From Chara braunii (Eukaryota; Streptophyta; Charophyceae; Charales; Characeae), in the NCBI GenBank assembly GCA_003427395.1, contig BFEA01000158.1, positions 1,388,834 through 1,411,053 on the forward strand: a stretch of 22,220 nucleotides of DNA. The letters run 5' to 3'. A program made the translations under genes and the position numbers. The notes under the pieces were generated by a model, which was not told where the DNA came from, did no database searches, and saw only the letters and a list, made by a program, of their open reading frames with translations. Every line of letters starts with the position of its first letter. The stretch's first letter is position 1. Shown piece after piece: positions 19,143 through 22,220 of the stretch.

Positions 19143-19485
19143 TTGACCAGCCTCTGGTCTCCACGGTACAGCGGCCCAGATCAATCGGCAGCCAATGGCC
19201 AGGATGTCGCACAGTTGCAGATTTCCCATGTGTCCCACGTGTACCGGATTCTTCTGGATACCTGCAGATAACCAATGATGTGCATCTGATCTACGGCCGT
19301 GGCTGACCAGCGGGTTGACTTTGACCTCTGGGCCTGAATTCCGGTGGTGGGGTTGACCGTTGACTTTCTCAAAGTCGACTGTTCCTCGTAGGGCCTCTGA
19401 ATGCTGGTTTGGCCCTACCCTGGGTAACCCTTGGCCTTAGGCCTTTTCCCAGGCTCTTCTTAGACTTAGGGCGTGACTTTTGACC
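19143..19485 (+). promoter_or_regulatory. cluster of W-box-like TTGAC sites
   Basis: TTGACC/T occurs at 19143, 19315, 19321, 19353, 19360 and 19480, four of them within 51 bp. GTTGACTTT-CTC-AAAGTCGAC at 19359-19379 forms a hairpin with one mismatch. In land plants TTGACY is the WRKY-factor core. Whether this has any role here is inference; it may simply be repeat-derived. Confidence 0.25.
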
Positions 19486-20110
19486 CCTGTGTCGGGCCTT
19501 CGACCAAAAGTGACGACCTAGAGCCCACAGCTTGTGACGATTTGAGCCGAGTTATTCAAGGATGGTGAGATGGATGTGAAAGGGATATCGTTACTAAAAG
19601 GGAGGGGTTATGCAGTGCTGCAATTGCTGCCATGGTGTGTTGGTGAATTGGGGGGAGGAGATAGACTGGCAGGTTGTTGAACCTGTGCTTGAGGGTGTAT
19701 GTTGTGGTGTGTCAGGTACTCGGATGCAAAGTGACGATGATGGGGGATAAGGATGGGAGTTGGAAGTAGTGTTGTGCCGTTTGACAAGCAGGTACCTAGT
19801 TTGTCAGGCCGAGTTCCATAGATAAACAGTATTTGCTGAGTCCAGCCATCCGTTCTGGATGGAGAACGAGCTCCTTGCTTGCACCGGGGCGAGACCCAAC
19901 CAAGCCCAGCTACCACCTCCACCTACTTGCCAGCCAGGTTTCATTCCATCGAATAATGATGAGCAGCAGCAGGACTGTATGTTGGATTGTCATACTGGCT
20001 TGTATGCATTGATGTCCTTTGCTGCAGGAGCAAAACTCAGTGATATCATTGCTTGCTCCACCGCTCCTGATTCTACCTAAGAATCGGGAGTAGGTCGAGA
20101 GTCGCCAAAG
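19486..20110. other. non-coding stretch, no supported gene
   Basis: A 104-codon minus-strand ORF (19608-19922) and a 73-codon plus-strand ORF (19859-20080) overlap here. Both look composition-driven or relic. Nothing recognisable was found. Confidence 0.35.
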
Positions 20111-20842
20111 GGCCTCGCTCCAGTACTCTTGATTCAGTGATTTCTGAGAGTGGATCATCACTCCACTTACTCTCGATCCCTCCACTCTCGAACATTGACA
20201 GAGAGTTGTCAGAGCGCCCCTTTTGAGACTGCTCTCGTTTTTTCGAGAAGGCTCTCCCTGCATCACTCTAAAAATTGAGAGTCCTCTCGGGGACCCTTGA
20301 CTCCCAAGCTGAAAAGGAGAGTAGTTGGTTTTTTTCTTTCTTTTTTTTTCTTCGGCGTTCATGTGGAAGTTTTTTTCTTTCTTTTTTTTTTTCTTTGGCG
20401 TTCATGTGGAAGTTTTTTTAACTTTTTTTTTTTCTTTTTTTTCCTTTGGCGTTCATGTGGAGCAACGCCTCCGAAACACAGCACATTCGAGGGTCTGACA
20501 ACTCTCAATGCACTCTCGATTTCGGTTGCAAATTCAGAGTAGTGGAGCGAGGCCCAAACTCTTTAAAAACCACTTTTCCGAGTCCTCATTTCACCCATTC
20601 TCGATTTTGGCATTTTCAATCGTCGCTCCATTCTCTTAATCACATGACGACAAAGAAAAATGTTGCCAGCTGGGTCCCAACGTGCCAGCCGACTCTTGAA
20701 ATTCAAGGGTGGTTGAGGGGTCCCTTGATTTTTGAGTGTGCAGGCTGAGCACTCTCTATTTTTCGAAAGTGCTCTCTATCAAGCTCTTCCAACACTGCAA
20801 AAAGAGAGCGAAATCAGGAGAGGAGTGGAGTGGAGCGAGGCC
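20111..20842. repeat. foldback repeat rich in GAGAGT/ACTCTC
   Basis: The left arm GGCCTCGCTCCAGTACTCT (20111-20129) is the reverse complement, with one mismatch, of 20536-20554. GAGAGTTGTCAGA (20201-20213) is the exact reverse complement of 20494-20506. A third TGGAGCGAGGCC copy sits at 20831-20842. Both arms are studded with ACTCTC/GAGAGT. The arms enclose the T-rich tandem repeat. This resembles a decayed foldback transposon or nested hairpin element. No transposase is present. Confidence 0.55.
20333..20462 (+). repeat. three-copy T-rich tandem repeat
   Basis: The core GGCGTTCATGTGGAAG occurs at 20354, 20397 and 20448 (the last truncated by one base), spaced 43 and 51 bp. Each is preceded by TTTTTTTCTTTC-type runs of variable length. 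The unequal T-runs suggest slippage. Seen from the minus strand these are A-rich tails repeated in tandem. Confidence 0.8.
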
Positions 20843-20967
20843 GTTTCTCTCAATTTTGCACAATCAGCGGTGGTGGTGCGACACCCATCACCATTTTCAT
20901 CTTCTTGAATCAAAGCTATGAAAGTTTTCTAATTGATTTTTGTTTCCATCCTGTTTGCATATTCCAG

Positions 20968-21128
20968 TTCTGCTGTGTAAGATTTATGACCTTTGTCTTG
21001 TGCGGCATGAAGTCTGTGGCAGGATAGAAGCGGGATTGATTCGGAGGTGGATTTCATTTACCGATTCGAAAGAGCAAAACGGAAAATATACAGATCTGGG
21101 ACGCTTCATTTGTCTGTATTGCAGTTGA
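20968..21128 (+). CDS. possible terminal exon
   Basis: A fair acceptor (TCCTGTTTGCATATTCCAG, AG at 20966-20967) precedes a frame starting LLCKIYDLCLVRHEVCGR and running IEAGLIRRWISFTDSKEQ, TDLGRFICLYC to a TGA at 21126-21128. The peptide is coherent and Cys-rich. It needs one base carried from the previous exon, which does not match the phase-0 end of the giant exon. An alternative AG at 20980-20981 would be in phase (starting IYDLCL) but lacks a pyrimidine tract. It may be the last exon via an unseen middle exon, or a relic. Confidence 0.35.
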
Positions 21129-21147
21129 TCATCATTCTCATGATCAA
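21125..21147. repeat. 8-bp stem hairpin at the end of the candidate exon
   Basis: TTGATCAT (21125-21132) pairs with ATGATCAA (21140-21147) around a 7-base loop. It overlaps the stop codon of the exon candidate. Confidence 0.5.
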
Positions 21148-21807
21148 TGAGGAGTAAGAATTACTTTCCAGACATAAAAACCTTATGCCGAGTCCCGACG
21201 CACTTGCTTTTTCCATTTTGGTCTCTCTCTTAGCAAAAAAAACGAGCAACTCTTCGTCCCCTCGACTTTTTCAAAGTGAAAGAAACACATGGAGATCTGT
21301 GTGCGCACAAAAAAAAAAGGGAAATGGGTGAGGCCTAAGAAGATTGGAGCAGTGAAAGTAAAAAGGCGATGCCCAATCTTGTAGGCATCAAGCAAATACA
21401 AAACCAATTGAACCCTTAGAAAAAGAAAGGGTGAAAAAAGGGAAAAAACAATTGCACGGTTTTCACGGTTTTCAACTTTTCACCCCTTTTTTTTTGTTGT
21501 TGTTGTTTTTAATGTTGGGTCCCATCTATTCAAGGGGAGCTGCACCTGCGGGAAACCAGGAACAAATTCCCACTTGTGACGGTTAAGAGTTGCCAGCCGT
21601 TGATCTTCATGATCTACAGCTAGCATCTCCTTATCCATGCAAGTGGGATAAATAATATTTGCTGAGAAAAGCTACAGGCTGGGCCGCCGCCTGGGAAATC
21701 CAGGTGGCCCGAAAACCCAGCAGGGAATTTTTATTTTTATTTTCCGAAGGTGGGGTTTTGCTGCGCTACCCCAGAGGACCCCGAATCTGCAATAAAAAGT
21801 AAATTTT
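21148..21807. other. non-coding, homopolymer-rich stretch
   Basis: Contains A-runs near 21236 and 21309, a CACGGTTTTCACGGTTTTC duplication near 21456, a T-run with (TTG)n near 21488-21508, and an AT-rich block near 21720. I found no gene and no poly(A) signal that could be tied to a transcript. Confidence 0.4.
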
Positions 21808-21919
21808 GGGGGGGGAGGGGGGTGGCTGGGTGGGGGGGTGGGGGCTGGGTGTGGTGGTGGTTCAGGGGATTCAGGGGAGGGCTGGGGGTGGTGGTTCAGG
21901 AGGTCAGGGGAGGGTTTGG
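21808..21919 (+). repeat. G-rich tract with G-quadruplex potential
   Basis: Many runs of three or more G on the plus strand (for example around 21808-21845), followed by imperfect repeats of GGTTCAGG and TCAGGGGAGGG. Four closely spaced G-runs satisfy the usual quadruplex pattern several times over. Confidence 0.7.
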
Positions 21920-21997
21920 AGTTTGACAAAGGGTCAAAGCAGGTGGATTTCGACTGTCTTGCTTGTATGTCAGAGACTTATTGCAGGTGTGTATGTG

Positions 21998-22050
21998 GAA
22001 GAAGAAGAAGAAGAAGAAGAAAAAGAAGAAGAAGAAGAAGAGGAAGAAGA
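21998..22050 (+). repeat. (GAA)n microsatellite
   Basis: About 17 GAA-type triplets with AAA and GAG interruptions. The ORFs here simply read the repeat. Confidence 0.9.
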
Positions 22051-22129
22051 GTACGAGGATGACAAGTCCGAAAAAACAAACCCTGGAGAGAAAGCATACG
22101 TCCACATTGCTCCAGAAACGATTACAAAA

Positions 22130-22131
<2 letters not shown>

Positions 22132-22220
<89 letters not shown>
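22132..22220 (+). repeat. (CT)n microsatellite running off the window
   Basis: A perfect CT repeat of 89 bp reaching the window edge, so its full length is unknown. Confidence 0.95.

Noticed and set aside
21672-21929. Minus-strand Pro-rich ORF
   Set aside because: It reads the G-rich repeat from the opposite strand.
1-22220. CRISPR array, prophage, operon or bacterial regulatory signals
   Set aside because: Tandem repeats here are not spacer-separated short repeats, and splice sites, LINE remnants and microsatellites point to a eukaryotic nuclear genome.

Overview
The window reads as nuclear DNA of a plant-lineage eukaryote. It contains a non-LTR (LINE-type) retrotransposon wreck, long microsatellites, diverged tandem repeats, inverted-repeat elements, and one very large protein-coding exon ending at a canonical GT splice donor. 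There are no bacterial operons, ribosome binding sites, rRNA genes or CRISPR arrays. Low-complexity Glu, Gly and Ala runs in a huge exon, long repeat-filled non-coding DNA and single-N assembly gaps fit a large streptophyte (charophyte or other green-lineage) genome. That assignment is an inference from style, not from a marker gene.

Layout. 1-93: two copies of a 27-bp direct repeat. About 89-1700, minus strand: a 5'-truncated LINE reverse transcriptase with frameshifts, two stops and loss of catalytic motif A. 1846-2212: a ~183-bp sequence in two copies, the second carrying a one-N gap flanked by an exact 53-bp duplication that looks like an assembly artefact. 2200-3480: a C/T-rich, G-poor tract built from a diverged ~330-bp tandem repeat, followed by A-runs. 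3704-4249: a broken plus-strand ORF of unknown family, overlapping a ~330-bp inverted-repeat element. 4300-5830: mosaic non-coding DNA with a 49-bp direct repeat pair, a possible minus-strand exon at 5006-5149 and an ~85-bp (TG)n tract.

5831-17287, plus strand: a single 11,457-bp stop-free coding exon of 3,819 codons, phase 0 at its 3' end. The protein is unrecognised. It has a CX2C-X17-CX2C zinc-ribbon-like site, about ten short predicted-helical blocks separated by long disordered spacers, a Glu/Gln tract, Gly and Ala runs, a basic nuclear-localisation-like cluster and a recurring P-K-L-x-L motif. It is the main point of interest. The apparent last 35 residues of the open frame (17288-17395) are read-through into an intron.

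17288-22220: apparently intron and/or intergenic DNA with small exon-like fragments on both strands (17964-18029 minus, 18727-18885 minus, 20968-21128 plus), a TTGAC cluster, a foldback repeat around 20111-20842 enclosing a T-rich 3-copy tandem repeat, a G-rich tract, (GAA)n and a terminal (CT)n run. The gene may continue in the 20.97-21.13 kb exon candidate or beyond the window. No complete gene other than the giant exon can be supported.
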